NCBI GenBank assembly: GCA_045536915.1 | Contig: JAZSOL010000011.1 | Location: 1 to 17,109 of the forward strand | Direction: 5' to 3' | Length of the DNA: 17,109 nucleotides | From: RGIG1828 sp045536915 | GTDB lineage: Bacteria > Bacillota > Clostridia > UMGS1810 | Part shown: positions 1 through 7,653 of the stretch, piece by piece | Numbering within the stretch: position 1 is the first letter of the stretch | Layout: each line of letters begins with the position of its first letter | Made by a program: the position numbers and the translations under genes | The notes under the pieces: model-generated | What the model was told of the DNA's origin: nothing | The model's database searches: none | What the model saw: the letters and a program-made list of their open reading frames with translations, nothing else

Positions 1-1
1 A

Positions 2-202
2 CAGTCACTTATATCGCGTTTTCAAGGCAGATACAAAATAATTGACTTTGTAGATGATCCGGGAGATGTGCTTCGTTGGGTGTTTCCTGAAAGGTGTGAA
101 AATCCCAAGGATTATCCTGAGAATACGACGATTCAGCGTGCTGTCAAAGAAAGAATCCTTCGGGGAGATATAATTGGCTATGGCTCAGGTGTAAGACTGT
201 AA
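2..202 (+). CDS. C-terminal end of an unrecognised protein (5' truncated by window)
   Basis: Reading in frame from base 2 gives 66 codons and then TAA at 200-202. The start lies outside the window. The fragment is rich in charged and aromatic residues, contains an R-W-V-F-P-E-R segment near its middle, and ends in G-S-G-V-R-L. I do not recognise a family from this short tail. No membrane segment or repeat is visible. It runs in the same direction as the cluster and stops 79 bases before the next start, so it may belong to the same transcription unit. That it is coding is likely, because the codon pattern is consistent and no stop interrupts the frame, but its function cannot be stated. Confidence 0.6.
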   Translation, partial: QSLISRFQGRYKIIDFVDDPGDVLRWVFPERCENPKDYPENTTIQRAVKERILRGDIIGYGSGVRL

Positions 203-270
203 AGCATAAGGACTCCGAATTAAATCTGTTACACACAAATTGTACTGCAGGTCTTTTGAAAATATAATGT

Positions 271-274
271 GAGG
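271..274 (+). promoter_or_regulatory. Ribosome-binding site GAGG for the GH-like gene
   Basis: GAGG lies seven bases upstream of the ATG at 282. It supports that ATG as the start of the 620-residue protein. Confidence 0.6.
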
Positions 275-281
275 TATAAAG

Positions 282-2144
282 ATGGAAAGAGATTTTGTAT
301 TAAACGGTATACACATTGGTGAACACAACTTTGAGCCGGAAAAAGTAATTGATGAAATATACGAACGTTGCGTCAAACCGGGGTTCAATTTTGTAACAAT
401 CCGTCCGAGATATCATAGCAGAGACATTGATGTTCCTCAACACTATTTTATTGAGTGGGCAAAGTACCTTGCAGAACACAAAATATATTTCATTTTCCTC
501 TATACGGTGCAGTTCACGCCTGAAGATAGGGAATCTCTTCTTGATGCTGATACTGTTACAAAAATGCGGGACATTGCCGGAGAGTATTTCATAGGAGATA
601 TGATCGGGGAAGTTGGCAGTTCACGCGCATGCAAGCACGCAGGATATTTCAGAAAGTCCGCAGGTCGCGCAGATCCGACACAGCAAAAGCTAGACTATGC
701 CGATATGAAAGAGGCACACGAGGGTTATGTTAAGGGGGTTTCCGAATATATCAATGTAGATAAAAAACTCAATGTTCCGGAAGTTGTTTCCGTTGAAGCA
801 ACAGGTCTGAATAAATATAATGCCGAAGCAGGCGTCACAATTCCGATGCTTGAGCTTATGTGCGGAAATCCTGATATTCTTGTATCTTCGTTGCGTGGCA
901 CTGCACGTGCTATAGACTCAAAGATGTGGGGAACATATGTTGCTCATGAGTGGTATGGTGGCATGCGTCACGCAGATACATTGAAAAGAAAAAGACTTGA
1001 GCTTGCATATAAATATGCATATCTTGCAGGAACAAATGTGTTTTGTCTTGAGAGTGGTGACGAATGTCTGGAATCATACGGAGATGCTTATGATAAGGAT
1101 TCTGAAATTTGCCACGATTATCAGAATGTGCTGAAAAACACAATGGAGCTCATAAGGCGCGATGAACGTCCTAAGGGCGGGCCTAAAGCAAAGGTAGCGT
1201 TCGTCTCGGGTCTTCACGATGCGTGGGGCGGATGGGGTGGCAGCTCCGTATGGAATCAGTTTCACCGCAAAGAATGGGGACACAGTGATGCCGAATATTC
1301 ATGGAGACTGCTCGACGAGATTGGCGCAAAGCGCCAGTGGACTGATATTGCAAACTTTGGAGAGCATGATTTCTCTGCATATCCGGCATACGGAATGTAT
1401 GATATTGTACCGATCGAGGCAGATGTTGAACATCTGTTGCGCTATGATTACCTTATTTTCCTCGGTTGGAACTCAATGACGGATGAAAATATGGATAAGC
1501 TGACAGAATATGTAAATCAAGGTGGCAACCTGCTTATGTCTGTGGCTCATCTCAATTACTCAACCGTTCGAGGCGGAACACTTACGCTTCCTTCAAACGA
1601 AAAACTTAAAAAACTGTTTGGTTGCCGCTATACAGGAGAAGTTGTAAATACAAACGCAGGAATAAAGTTCAAATTCACCTCCGTAAATGAAGACGTGCTT
1701 TATCCCGGGACAAAGGATTTAGTAGCTGATCCGATATACAGTGCAGGTTATGTGAATTGGGCAAAGTTTGAACTTTGCGGAGGTGTTGAAACAGCTGTTA
1801 TTTCAGATTCGTTTGCGAATGTCGATTTAAAAACTCCGGCTGTTATTGAGCATAAAGTCGGACAGGGCACGGCAACGCTCGTTACGAGCACGAATTATCC
1901 GGGAAATGGTGCGCTTTATCCGCTTTATAGGGCAATGATGCGTGAGTTTATAACAGCAAGCTCGAGAAAGTGTGAAATTCGTGTTCTTGGTAACGACAGA
2001 CTGCGTTGGGCGGTGTATGATAATCATAAAGTTTATTTGCTTAACACTGACTACGATATGCCGATTACCGTGAAAGTAATATATAAAGATAAGGAACAGA
2101 CATTAACGCTTGATTCGCTTGAGCTTAAGAGTTTGGAGATGTGA
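282..2144 (+). CDS. Cytoplasmic glycoside-hydrolase-like protein (TIM barrel plus GATase/trimerisation-like domain)
   Basis: This is a 620-residue protein without a signal peptide. I cannot assign it to a numbered CAZy family. The first ~300 residues look like a (beta/alpha)8 barrel, with acidic residues at the ends of predicted strands: E110 in a G-E-V-G-S loop, E172 in V-E-A-T-G, E223 in H-E-W-Y-G-G and E257 in L-E-S-G-D-E. Which of these would be the catalytic pair is unknown. From about residue 305 a Rossmann-like region follows, with Y-D-Y-L-I-F-L-G-W near 438-446 and a Q-G-G-N-L-L turn. It resembles the class-I GATase-like trimerisation domain of GH42-type enzymes. The last ~120 residues look like a beta-sandwich. 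The order barrel, GATase-like, beta-sandwich is typical of clan GH-A exo-glycosidases. The stop falls three bases before the epimerase ATG, so the two are probably co-translated. A role in trimming imported oligosaccharides is inferred. Confidence 0.6.
   Translation: MERDFVLNGIHIGEHNFEPEKVIDEIYERCVKPGFNFVTIRPRYHSRDIDVPQHYFIEWAKYLAEHKIYFIFLYTVQFTPEDRESLLDADTVTKMRDIAGEYFIGDMIGEVGSSRACKHAGYFRKSAGRADPTQQKLDYADMKEAHEGYVKGVSEYINVDKKLNVPEVVSVEATGLNKYNAEAGVTIPMLELMCGNPDILVSSLRGTARAIDSKMWGTYVAHEWYGGMRHADTLKRKRLELAYKYAYLAGTNVFCLESGDECLESYGDAYDKDSEICHDYQNVLKNTMELIRRDERPKGGPKAKVAFVSGLHDAWGGWGGSSVWNQFHRKEWGHSDAEYSWRLLDEIGAKRQWTDIANFGEHDFSAYPAYGMYDIVPIEADVEHLLRYDYLIFLGWNSMTDENMDKLTEYVNQGGNLLMSVAHLNYSTVRGGTLTLPSNEKLKKLFGCRYTGEVVNTNAGIKFKFTSVNEDVLYPGTKDLVADPIYSAGYVNWAKFELCGGVETAVISDSFANVDLKTPAVIEHKVGQGTATLVTSTNYPGNGALYPLYRAMMREFITASSRKCEIRVLGNDRLRWAVYDNHKVYLLNTDYDMPITVKVIYKDKEQTLTLDSLELKSLEM
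2135..2138 (+). promoter_or_regulatory. Ribosome-binding site GGAG that decides the epimerase start
   Basis: GGAG inside the end of the upstream gene lies eight bases before ATG 2147 but only two before the in-frame GTG at 2141. ATG 2147 is therefore the better start. Confidence 0.6.
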
Positions 2145-2146
2145 AA

Positions 2147-3334
2147 ATGAAGTATTGGAAATACTTAACCGAAGAAATTCTTCCGCGCTGGATTGCAATG
2201 ACCCCTGATAAAGAATGTGGTGGTATATTCACATCATTTGATAAAAACGGCAGCGTAAAGGACACTGATAAAAATATATGGTTTTTAGGACGTGCGATGT
2301 GGTCTTATTCCGTTGCATACCGTCTTTGCGGTGCAAAACAGGAGTACCTAGACATCTGCGATCATATTTTTAGGTTTTTTGATAAATGCACGCTTCGCGG
2401 AGACAGACTGCCATTCATATCAGACCGCGAGGGTAATCCCAAAACCGTGCGTGAGATTTATTACTACAGCGAGATGTTTGCGGCAATGGGATGTGCACAG
2501 TATTACAGAATTTGCGGCAGACCGGAAGTATGGAACCGGGCAGAACGTTTTTTCGACACAGTGCTTGACCTTTATAAAAAGAATAAATACACTACTCAGG
2601 AGCTTGTCGATAAAGTAGATGGGCAGGATGCCGATATGGCGTGCAAAACCTTCGGACTTCATATGGCAGTTCTTGCAACAGCACAGTTTATGCGTAATGT
2701 TAAAATAAATCCCGAAAAGTATGATGAAGTAATATGTATGGCTCTTGACGAGATGAAAAACGGCGGTTTTGTTGATGACGAGAACAGACAGATCAATGAA
2801 TACGTTTCGCTTTCAGGAGAAAAGCTTCCTGCACCTCTGGGAGTTTCATCATGTCCCGGTCACATTTATGAGGCGGCATGGTTTGTGCTTAGCGAAGGGG
2901 AGGTCGGGAATAACGATGAAATCCGAAATTTTGGAAAAAAGCTTGTCGATTACGCAATGCCGGCGCTTTTTGAAAACATAACTGATGTTATCCCGACAGA
3001 AAGAGATTTATCAAAGCCGCTAACCGAAGATTTAGGTAATGCATATTTGACATGGCCACAGCAGGAGGCAATAATTGCATTTCGTCTTGCGCATAATATT
3101 TTCGGTGAAAAGAAGTATCTCGAATTATCTGATAAGATTGAAAAGACTTTGCTTGATTATTATAATGCTTATCCGGAAGGTGTGTGGTTTCGAGAAATGC
3201 TGAAAGAAGACGGTAAATTTTACAGCCCGAAGGAAAGCGGCACGCATATTACAGGTCCGTTCCATTTTGAAAGATATCTTCTTGCACTTGGAAGCCTTCA
3301 GGAGACAGGTAGTATACTTAAATATATGGAGTAG
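2147..3334 (+). CDS. N-acylglucosamine 2-epimerase (AGE/RnBP) family sugar epimerase
   Basis: This is a 395-residue alpha/alpha-barrel protein, within the normal AGE length of about 390-420. Family landmarks are present in order: G-G-I-F near the N-terminus, the W-F-L-G-R-A-M-W segment with R49, a P-G-H-I-Y-E-A-A-W motif whose H239 matches one catalytic histidine, a W-P-Q-Q-E-A motif, and a C-terminal G-P-F-H motif with H373 matching the second. Family members interconvert C2 epimers such as GlcNAc/ManNAc, cellobiose/glucosyl-mannose, or mannose/glucose/fructose, and the exact sugar cannot be read from sequence. After G-P-F-H the usual V-P-R is F-E-R here, which may signal a different substrate. 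The gene starts three bases after the GH-like stop. Together they suggest hydrolysis followed by C2 epimerisation in the cytoplasm. It is not NanE, which is an unrelated TIM-barrel ManNAc-6-P epimerase. Confidence 0.9.
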   Translation: MKYWKYLTEEILPRWIAMTPDKECGGIFTSFDKNGSVKDTDKNIWFLGRAMWSYSVAYRLCGAKQEYLDICDHIFRFFDKCTLRGDRLPFISDREGNPKTVREIYYYSEMFAAMGCAQYYRICGRPEVWNRAERFFDTVLDLYKKNKYTTQELVDKVDGQDADMACKTFGLHMAVLATAQFMRNVKINPEKYDEVICMALDEMKNGGFVDDENRQINEYVSLSGEKLPAPLGVSSCPGHIYEAAWFVLSEGEVGNNDEIRNFGKKLVDYAMPALFENITDVIPTERDLSKPLTEDLGNAYLTWPQQEAIIAFRLAHNIFGEKKYLELSDKIEKTLLDYYNAYPEGVWFREMLKEDGKFYSPKESGTHITGPFHFERYLLALGSLQETGSILKYME

Positions 3335-3438
3335 AAGCGGGCCTTAAATGATATGAAAATGAGTGGATGCTCCGATAATTCCGGGACTATTTACTGTTTG
3401 TGTGTTGAGTGATTTTTCTTAATGTCATTATAAAATGC

Positions 3439-3445
3439 AAGGAGG
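3439..3445 (+). promoter_or_regulatory. Strong ribosome-binding site AAGGAGG of the glycyl radical enzyme
   Basis: AAGGAGG sits eight bases before ATG 3454. It argues against the upstream in-frame ATG at 3409, which would add 15 non-conserved residues and would place this site inside the coding region. Confidence 0.85.
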
Positions 3446-3453
3446 CTAATATA

Positions 3454-5646
3454 ATGAAATATATTACAATCGAAGATAGGGCCTATATTGAAAAGAAATA
3501 CAGTATGCAAGGTGATTTGGCAACAGGTCTTGATAATGATGAAATGCAAAAGGCCCTTTCTGCGCTTTATGAGGAAACAAAGGAGCTGGACCACGCCGAA
3601 GCAAAAGCTAAGGGATTTGCTTTTGTCCTAGACAACGCCCCCATAGATTTTTCCGAAAACGACTATTTCTTTGGTTTGTATAGCGATTGGCCTCTTAACA
3701 GACACTTCGTGTCCAAGTGGAGAGATGAGATTTTTGATTCCATGCCTGATGTCAAGCAAGTAATCGATGATTTTTCAAAATCATCTGCTGGAAGACTCAT
3801 TCTCGATACTGACCACGTTGTTCCTCATTGGATAGATATACTGAATCTCGGTTTCCCTGGCCTTGTGGAGCGTTCAAAAAGCTATCACAAGAAGTTATCA
3901 CAGGAAAGAAAGCTTTCCGCACGCGAAGAGGCATTTTTCAAATCAATAGAGATAGAATATGAGGCGATAATCAACCTCCTTTTGAGAATTAGGGATTATG
4001 CTGAAAAGCACAGTGGCGAAAAAACAGAGCTTATATTAAAAAGCCTTAAAAACATAAGCTCCGGGACCCCCGGCAATACATACGAAGCACTTCTTGTAAT
4101 ATTTACTTATTTTATGTGTGCAGAAAACATCGATCAGTATCAGGCACGCTCTTTGGGGAACGGACTTGACCGTAGTTTATATGCTTTTTACAAGAAGGAC
4201 ATAGAAAGCGGTACATTTACAAGAAATGAAATAAAATCTTTTCTTGCATATTTTATGATGCAGTTTTCCGCGATGGGGAATTATTGGGGACAGCCATTTT
4301 ATCTTTGTGGCACGGATTTTGACAATGAAACGGATATAAGCGAGTTTACCATTGATATACTTGAAGTGTACGAAAGTCTGGGATTATACAATCCGAAAAT
4401 ACAAATCAAGCTTGATTTTAATACAAACCCCAAAATACCGCGCAAAGTTCTTGAGATGATACGGGCAGGACAAACCAGCTTTGTCTTCTGTTGCGTACCA
4501 GGTATGACCAAATCACTTATGAGCTGTTATGGAGTTACCGAGGAGGAAGCGCGTAATTGCGATATAAGCGGATGTAATGAAATGCATATAAGAGGAAAAG
4601 AAGCCTGTATGATTTCGGGATATCCGAATATGGCAAAAGCAATTACTTATACATTCACAAACGGCTTCGATACCGTAATAGGTAAAAAAATCGGACTCAG
4701 TACAGGAAATGTTGAGGATTTCAAAACCTTCGATGATTTCTACGAGGCTTTCATAAAGCAATTCAAAAACATCCTTGACACTATGATTGAAACAGCAAGA
4801 AAATATGAAAGATACGTTTCCGTAATCAGCCCGTCAATAATGCTTTCAGCAACAATAGAAAGCAGTCTTGAAAAGGCTGTGGATGCATATGCATTTGGTG
4901 TGAAATATCCGACCTCTACATTGTTGCTTTGCTCTTTTGCCACGGCAGTCGATTCGCTTTTAGCTGTAAAGGAATTGGTTTTTGAAAAGAAAACGACTAC
5001 TTTCACGGAATTAAAGACTGCTTTGGAAAATAACTGGGAAGGTTTTGACGAGCTGCGTCTGCAGGCTCTTAATGCAGAACATAAATACGGAAACGGCGAT
5101 AAAATTGCCGATGATTTGGCTGCAACTTTGAGCGACTGGTATGCTATGTATATAACCGGTCAGAAAAATAGTCGTGGAGGCGTTTACAAAGCAGGGGTTC
5201 CATCTACTTTGGATTTCCGCCGCTGCGGAGAGCTTACAGAAGCAACGCCCGACGGAAGAAAAATGGGTGAGGAATGCTCGAAAAATGCAGCACCTGTAAT
5301 CGGTATGGAGCGGCGTGGTATTCTCCCGATGATACGTTCTGTAATGCACATTCATCCGTGTTTATTCTCAGAAGCTTTTGTTCTTGATGCAATGCTTCAT
5401 CCGTCAGCAGTTAGCGGAGAAGAAGGACTGTGCGCTCTTGAAGGAATTCTTATGCACTATCTGAAAAACGACGGAATCTCCATACAGTTTAATATATTTA
5501 GTCCGGAAATGCTGGTTGATGCTCAGAACAACCCCGACAGATATAAAAATCTGCAGGTGCGTATATCGGGCTGGAATGTGTTATGGAATAATCTCAGCCG
5601 CGACGAACAGAACGCATACATAATTCGTGCAAAATCATTAGTTTAA
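3454..5646 (+). CDS. Divergent glycyl radical enzyme (PFL/dehydratase superfamily), substrate unknown
   Basis: This is a 730-residue protein, somewhat shorter than the usual ~780-850. GRE hallmarks are visible: the F/Y-Y-K-K-D-I segment, the G-V-T-x-E-E-A-R helix leading to the active-site cysteine C374 in a G-C-N-E-M loop, D-S-L-L-A-V-K with K-Y-G-N later, A-T-P-D-G-R-K, and the C-terminal glycyl loop R-I-S-G-W with radical site G706, followed by an amphipathic helix. The Cys-x-Glu arrangement (C374/E376) is that of GRE eliminases and lyases such as glycerol dehydratase and choline lyase. The adjacent Cys-Cys pair of true pyruvate formate-lyase is absent. Asn between Cys and Glu, where Val is usual, and Trp after the glycyl residue where Tyr is usual mark it as divergent. 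The N-terminal ~100 residues also lack the common GRE opening. It is encoded with its own activase and among sugar enzymes, so a radical dehydration or bond cleavage of a sugar-derived molecule is inferred. The product would be oxygen-sensitive. Confidence 0.93.
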   Translation: MKYITIEDRAYIEKKYSMQGDLATGLDNDEMQKALSALYEETKELDHAEAKAKGFAFVLDNAPIDFSENDYFFGLYSDWPLNRHFVSKWRDEIFDSMPDVKQVIDDFSKSSAGRLILDTDHVVPHWIDILNLGFPGLVERSKSYHKKLSQERKLSAREEAFFKSIEIEYEAIINLLLRIRDYAEKHSGEKTELILKSLKNISSGTPGNTYEALLVIFTYFMCAENIDQYQARSLGNGLDRSLYAFYKKDIESGTFTRNEIKSFLAYFMMQFSAMGNYWGQPFYLCGTDFDNETDISEFTIDILEVYESLGLYNPKIQIKLDFNTNPKIPRKVLEMIRAGQTSFVFCCVPGMTKSLMSCYGVTEEEARNCDISGCNEMHIRGKEACMISGYPNMAKAITYTFTNGFDTVIGKKIGLSTGNVEDFKTFDDFYEAFIKQFKNILDTMIETARKYERYVSVISPSIMLSATIESSLEKAVDAYAFGVKYPTSTLLLCSFATAVDSLLAVKELVFEKKTTTFTELKTALENNWEGFDELRLQALNAEHKYGNGDKIADDLAATLSDWYAMYITGQKNSRGGVYKAGVPSTLDFRRCGELTEATPDGRKMGEECSKNAAPVIGMERRGILPMIRSVMHIHPCLFSEAFVLDAMLHPSAVSGEEGLCALEGILMHYLKNDGISIQFNIFSPEMLVDAQNNPDRYKNLQVRISGWNVLWNNLSRDEQNAYIIRAKSLV

Positions 5647-5657
5647 CAGTGCAAAAA

Positions 5658-5662
5658 CGGAG
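5658..5662 (+). promoter_or_regulatory. Ribosome-binding site CGGAG of the EamA transporter gene
   Basis: CGGAG lies eight bases before ATG 5671, within the 24-base gap after the glycyl radical enzyme stop. Confidence 0.6.
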
Positions 5663-5670
5663 TAGAGCGA

Positions 5671-6615
5671 ATGGATAATTTTTTCAAAAAGAAGCGCAAC
5701 GTTGTTTTTACGGCGATATTCTATACGTTTTTGTGGGGGTGTGCTTTTCCTCTTGTAAAAACTTGTATGGAATCATTTCAAATCCTCGATACGGATAATA
5801 TATCAAAATGTCTGATTGCAGGTATTCGCTTTTCACTTTCCGGAGTTCTTGCTCTTTTATGGTGCTTTTTTACCGAAGATAACCGTTTGCGTATAAATCG
5901 CTTGCAGATAAAGAGTATATTGCTTTACGGCATTATGGCAACTGCTTTGCAATATTCATTTACGTATATTGCACTTTCAAAAATAGAAGGCTCAAAAGGT
6001 GCTGTATATGACCAATTATGTGTTTTTATAATAGTTTTGACAAGTGGAATTTTTTTCAAAAGTGATAAGTTGAATCTTAAGAAAATCATCGGGTGCATTA
6101 TAGGGTTTTCCGGAGTTGCGCTGATAAATATAGATGGCTTTTCCTTCAGTTTTGACATAGCGGGAGAGGGTATAATGCTCGGCGCTGTTATTTGCCAATC
6201 GCTTGCTTATTTTGTCGCAAAAAATGCGGCGGATAAAATTTCTGCACCAAAGCTTGTGGGTTACGGTCAGCTTATCGGAGGAATCCTTCTTTGCATATTT
6301 TCTGTACTGAACGGCGGCAGAATTAATTATATATCCGCAGAAGGAGTTACTTCTTTAGTGCTGCTTATTCTGCTTTCTGCAGTTGCATATATTCTTTCAC
6401 TGATGCCGCTAAAGCATTTCCCTGCATCTGAGGTTTCATCCTTCAATCTTTTGATAACCGTGTTCGGAGTTATTATGTCTTCCGTAATGCTTCACGAGGA
6501 TATTTTTAAATGGAATTATGCATTGTCACTTATATTTATAAGTGTTGGAATTGTATTGATAAATTCCAAAAGAAACTCTTTCTCTGTGCAAAAAAAAGAA
6601 GGGAATAAAAAATGA
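5671..6615 (+). CDS. EamA/DMT-superfamily inner-membrane transporter
   Basis: This is a 314-residue, strongly hydrophobic protein. It begins with a short K-K-K-R cytosolic stretch, and ten membrane segments can be placed at roughly residues 10-30, 44-66, 82-100, 105-124, 131-149, 158-180, 187-206, 216-236, 245-263 and 268-290. This is the two-times-five helix layout of EamA permeases. The W-G in the first helix and the R-F motif at the start of the second are family features. DMT transporters move small metabolites (amino acids, sugars, nucleotide precursors), often outwards, so the substrate cannot be read here. The gene begins 24 bases after the glycyl radical enzyme and its stop overlaps the activase start as ATGA. 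It is thus enclosed within the radical-enzyme operon and may transport that enzyme's substrate or product. Confidence 0.93.
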   Translation: MDNFFKKKRNVVFTAIFYTFLWGCAFPLVKTCMESFQILDTDNISKCLIAGIRFSLSGVLALLWCFFTEDNRLRINRLQIKSILLYGIMATALQYSFTYIALSKIEGSKGAVYDQLCVFIIVLTSGIFFKSDKLNLKKIIGCIIGFSGVALINIDGFSFSFDIAGEGIMLGAVICQSLAYFVAKNAADKISAPKLVGYGQLIGGILLCIFSVLNGGRINYISAEGVTSLVLLILLSAVAYILSLMPLKHFPASEVSSFNLLITVFGVIMSSVMLHEDIFKWNYALSLIFISVGIVLINSKRNSFSVQKKEGNKK

Positions 6616-7502
6616 CAGGATACATATTTGATATCAAACACTTTGCGGTTCACGACGGACCGGGCATAAGGACAACCGTGTTTTTCAAGGGTTGCCCGTT
6701 AAAATGTGTGTGGTGTCATAATCCCGAAAGTATTTCAAGCGACAAACAGCTTGGATATATAGAGCATAAATGCCTTAATTGTGGCAGATGCGTGGCGGTT
6801 TGTCCAAGTATGGCGCATTTTATGGATGAAGAGCATATTCATAAATTTGACAGAAAAAAATGCACAGCCTGCGGATTATGCACAGGCGTGTGCTATTCGA
6901 AAAATTTATTGCTTTACGGAAAATATGTAAATGTGGAAGAGATAATTGACGAGCTTTTGGAGGACAACGATTTTTACGTTTCATCGGGAGGTGGAGTGAC
7001 GCTCTCGGGCGGAGAGTGTCTGATGCAGGCCGATTTTTGCGCAGAGCTTTTGAAAAGACTTAAAAAAGAAAACATCCACACGACTGTTGATACCTGTGGG
7101 TTTGTTTCAAAGGATGCATTGGATAAGGTTGTTCCTTATACTGATTTGTTTTTGTATGATCTGAAAGCTTACGATGAAGATGTGCACAAAAAATGCACGG
7201 GTCAGTCTAATAGAATTATTCTTGAAAACCTAAAATATTTAGATAAATGTGGGAACACAATCGAAATAAGAATTCCGCTTGTGCCTGAATATAATATGCA
7301 TCAAGTAGGAAAAATAGGTGATTTCCTGTGCAGACTAAAAAATATAGTAGGTGTGAGAATATTACCGTATCATAATTTTTCGGGAAGTAAGTATAAATCA
7401 ATCGATATGACGAACACACTTCCCGTAAAACTTCCAAGTGATGAAGAGGTCAATATTGCAAAAGAAACGATTTCTTTATTCGGATTAAAGGTGTTGGAGT
7501 AA
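6612..7502 (+). CDS. Glycyl radical enzyme activase (radical SAM, PflA-type with two extra [4Fe-4S] clusters)
   Basis: This is a 296-residue radical-SAM enzyme. The SAM-cleaving cluster is bound by C28-x3-C32-x2-C35, preceded by the H-D-G-P-G-I-R-T signature of GRE activases. A ferredoxin-like insert follows with two complete C-x2-C-x2-C-x3-C sets (C54/57/60/64 and C84/87/90/94). This matches the longer activases that serve GRE dehydratases, lyases and decarboxylases rather than the short PFL activase. The S-G-G-E-C segment at 132-136 is the SAM-binding GGE motif, with Cys where Pro is more common. The enzyme abstracts the alpha hydrogen of the glycine in its partner, here G706 of the GRE encoded just upstream. 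Its ATG overlaps the transporter TGA by four bases, so translation is probably coupled. The 151-base gap after it probably ends the cluster. Confidence 0.95.
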   Translation: MTGYIFDIKHFAVHDGPGIRTTVFFKGCPLKCVWCHNPESISSDKQLGYIEHKCLNCGRCVAVCPSMAHFMDEEHIHKFDRKKCTACGLCTGVCYSKNLLLYGKYVNVEEIIDELLEDNDFYVSSGGGVTLSGGECLMQADFCAELLKRLKKENIHTTVDTCGFVSKDALDKVVPYTDLFLYDLKAYDEDVHKKCTGQSNRIILENLKYLDKCGNTIEIRIPLVPEYNMHQVGKIGDFLCRLKNIVGVRILPYHNFSGSKYKSIDMTNTLPVKLPSDEEVNIAKETISLFGLKVLE

Positions 7503-7566
7503 TTCTTTTTTGCATTTTTCTTTTTTGATAATTATAGCTTTAGTACATTGATTTGGTAATGAGTTT

Positions 7567-7596
7567 TTGCTTTCGTATTAAGCTATTTGATAAAAT
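7567..7596 (+). promoter_or_regulatory. Possible sigma-A promoter upstream of the CE15-fusion gene
   Basis: The 151-base gap after the activase is very AT-rich. It contains TTGCTT (7567-7572), an 18-base spacer and TAAAAT (7591-7596), preceded by TG one base upstream as in an extended -10 element. Transcription would begin near 7603, leaving a leader of 50-80 bases. The -35 match is weak, and AT-rich DNA yields such matches by chance. No GC-rich hairpin marking an intrinsic terminator is visible between 7503 and the promoter, only runs of T. Confidence 0.35.
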
Positions 7597-7653
7597 GTAT
7601 GGTTTTACAAACAGACATAAAAATCATAATGATTATAATTAAAACAAAGAATC

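Noticed and set aside
240..268. TTGTAC, 17-base spacer and a perfect TATAAT ahead of the GH-like gene
   Set aside because: Transcription would start near 275, after the GAGG ribosome-binding site at 271-274 and only a few bases before ATG 282. The transcript would lack its binding site, so this is probably a chance match unless translation is leaderless.
3405..3434. TTGAGT, 18-base spacer and TATAAA ahead of the glycyl radical enzyme
   Set aside because: The predicted start near 3441 falls within the AAGGAGG site at 3439-3445, which would destroy it. Read-through from the epimerase gene is simpler.
3454..5646. Calling the glycyl radical enzyme pyruvate formate-lyase
   Set aside because: True PFL uses two adjacent cysteines; here a single C374 is flanked by Gly and Asn, with Glu two residues on, which is the eliminase/lyase pattern.
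7503..7530. T-rich stretch after the activase as a terminator
   Set aside because: There are runs of T but no GC-rich stem before them.
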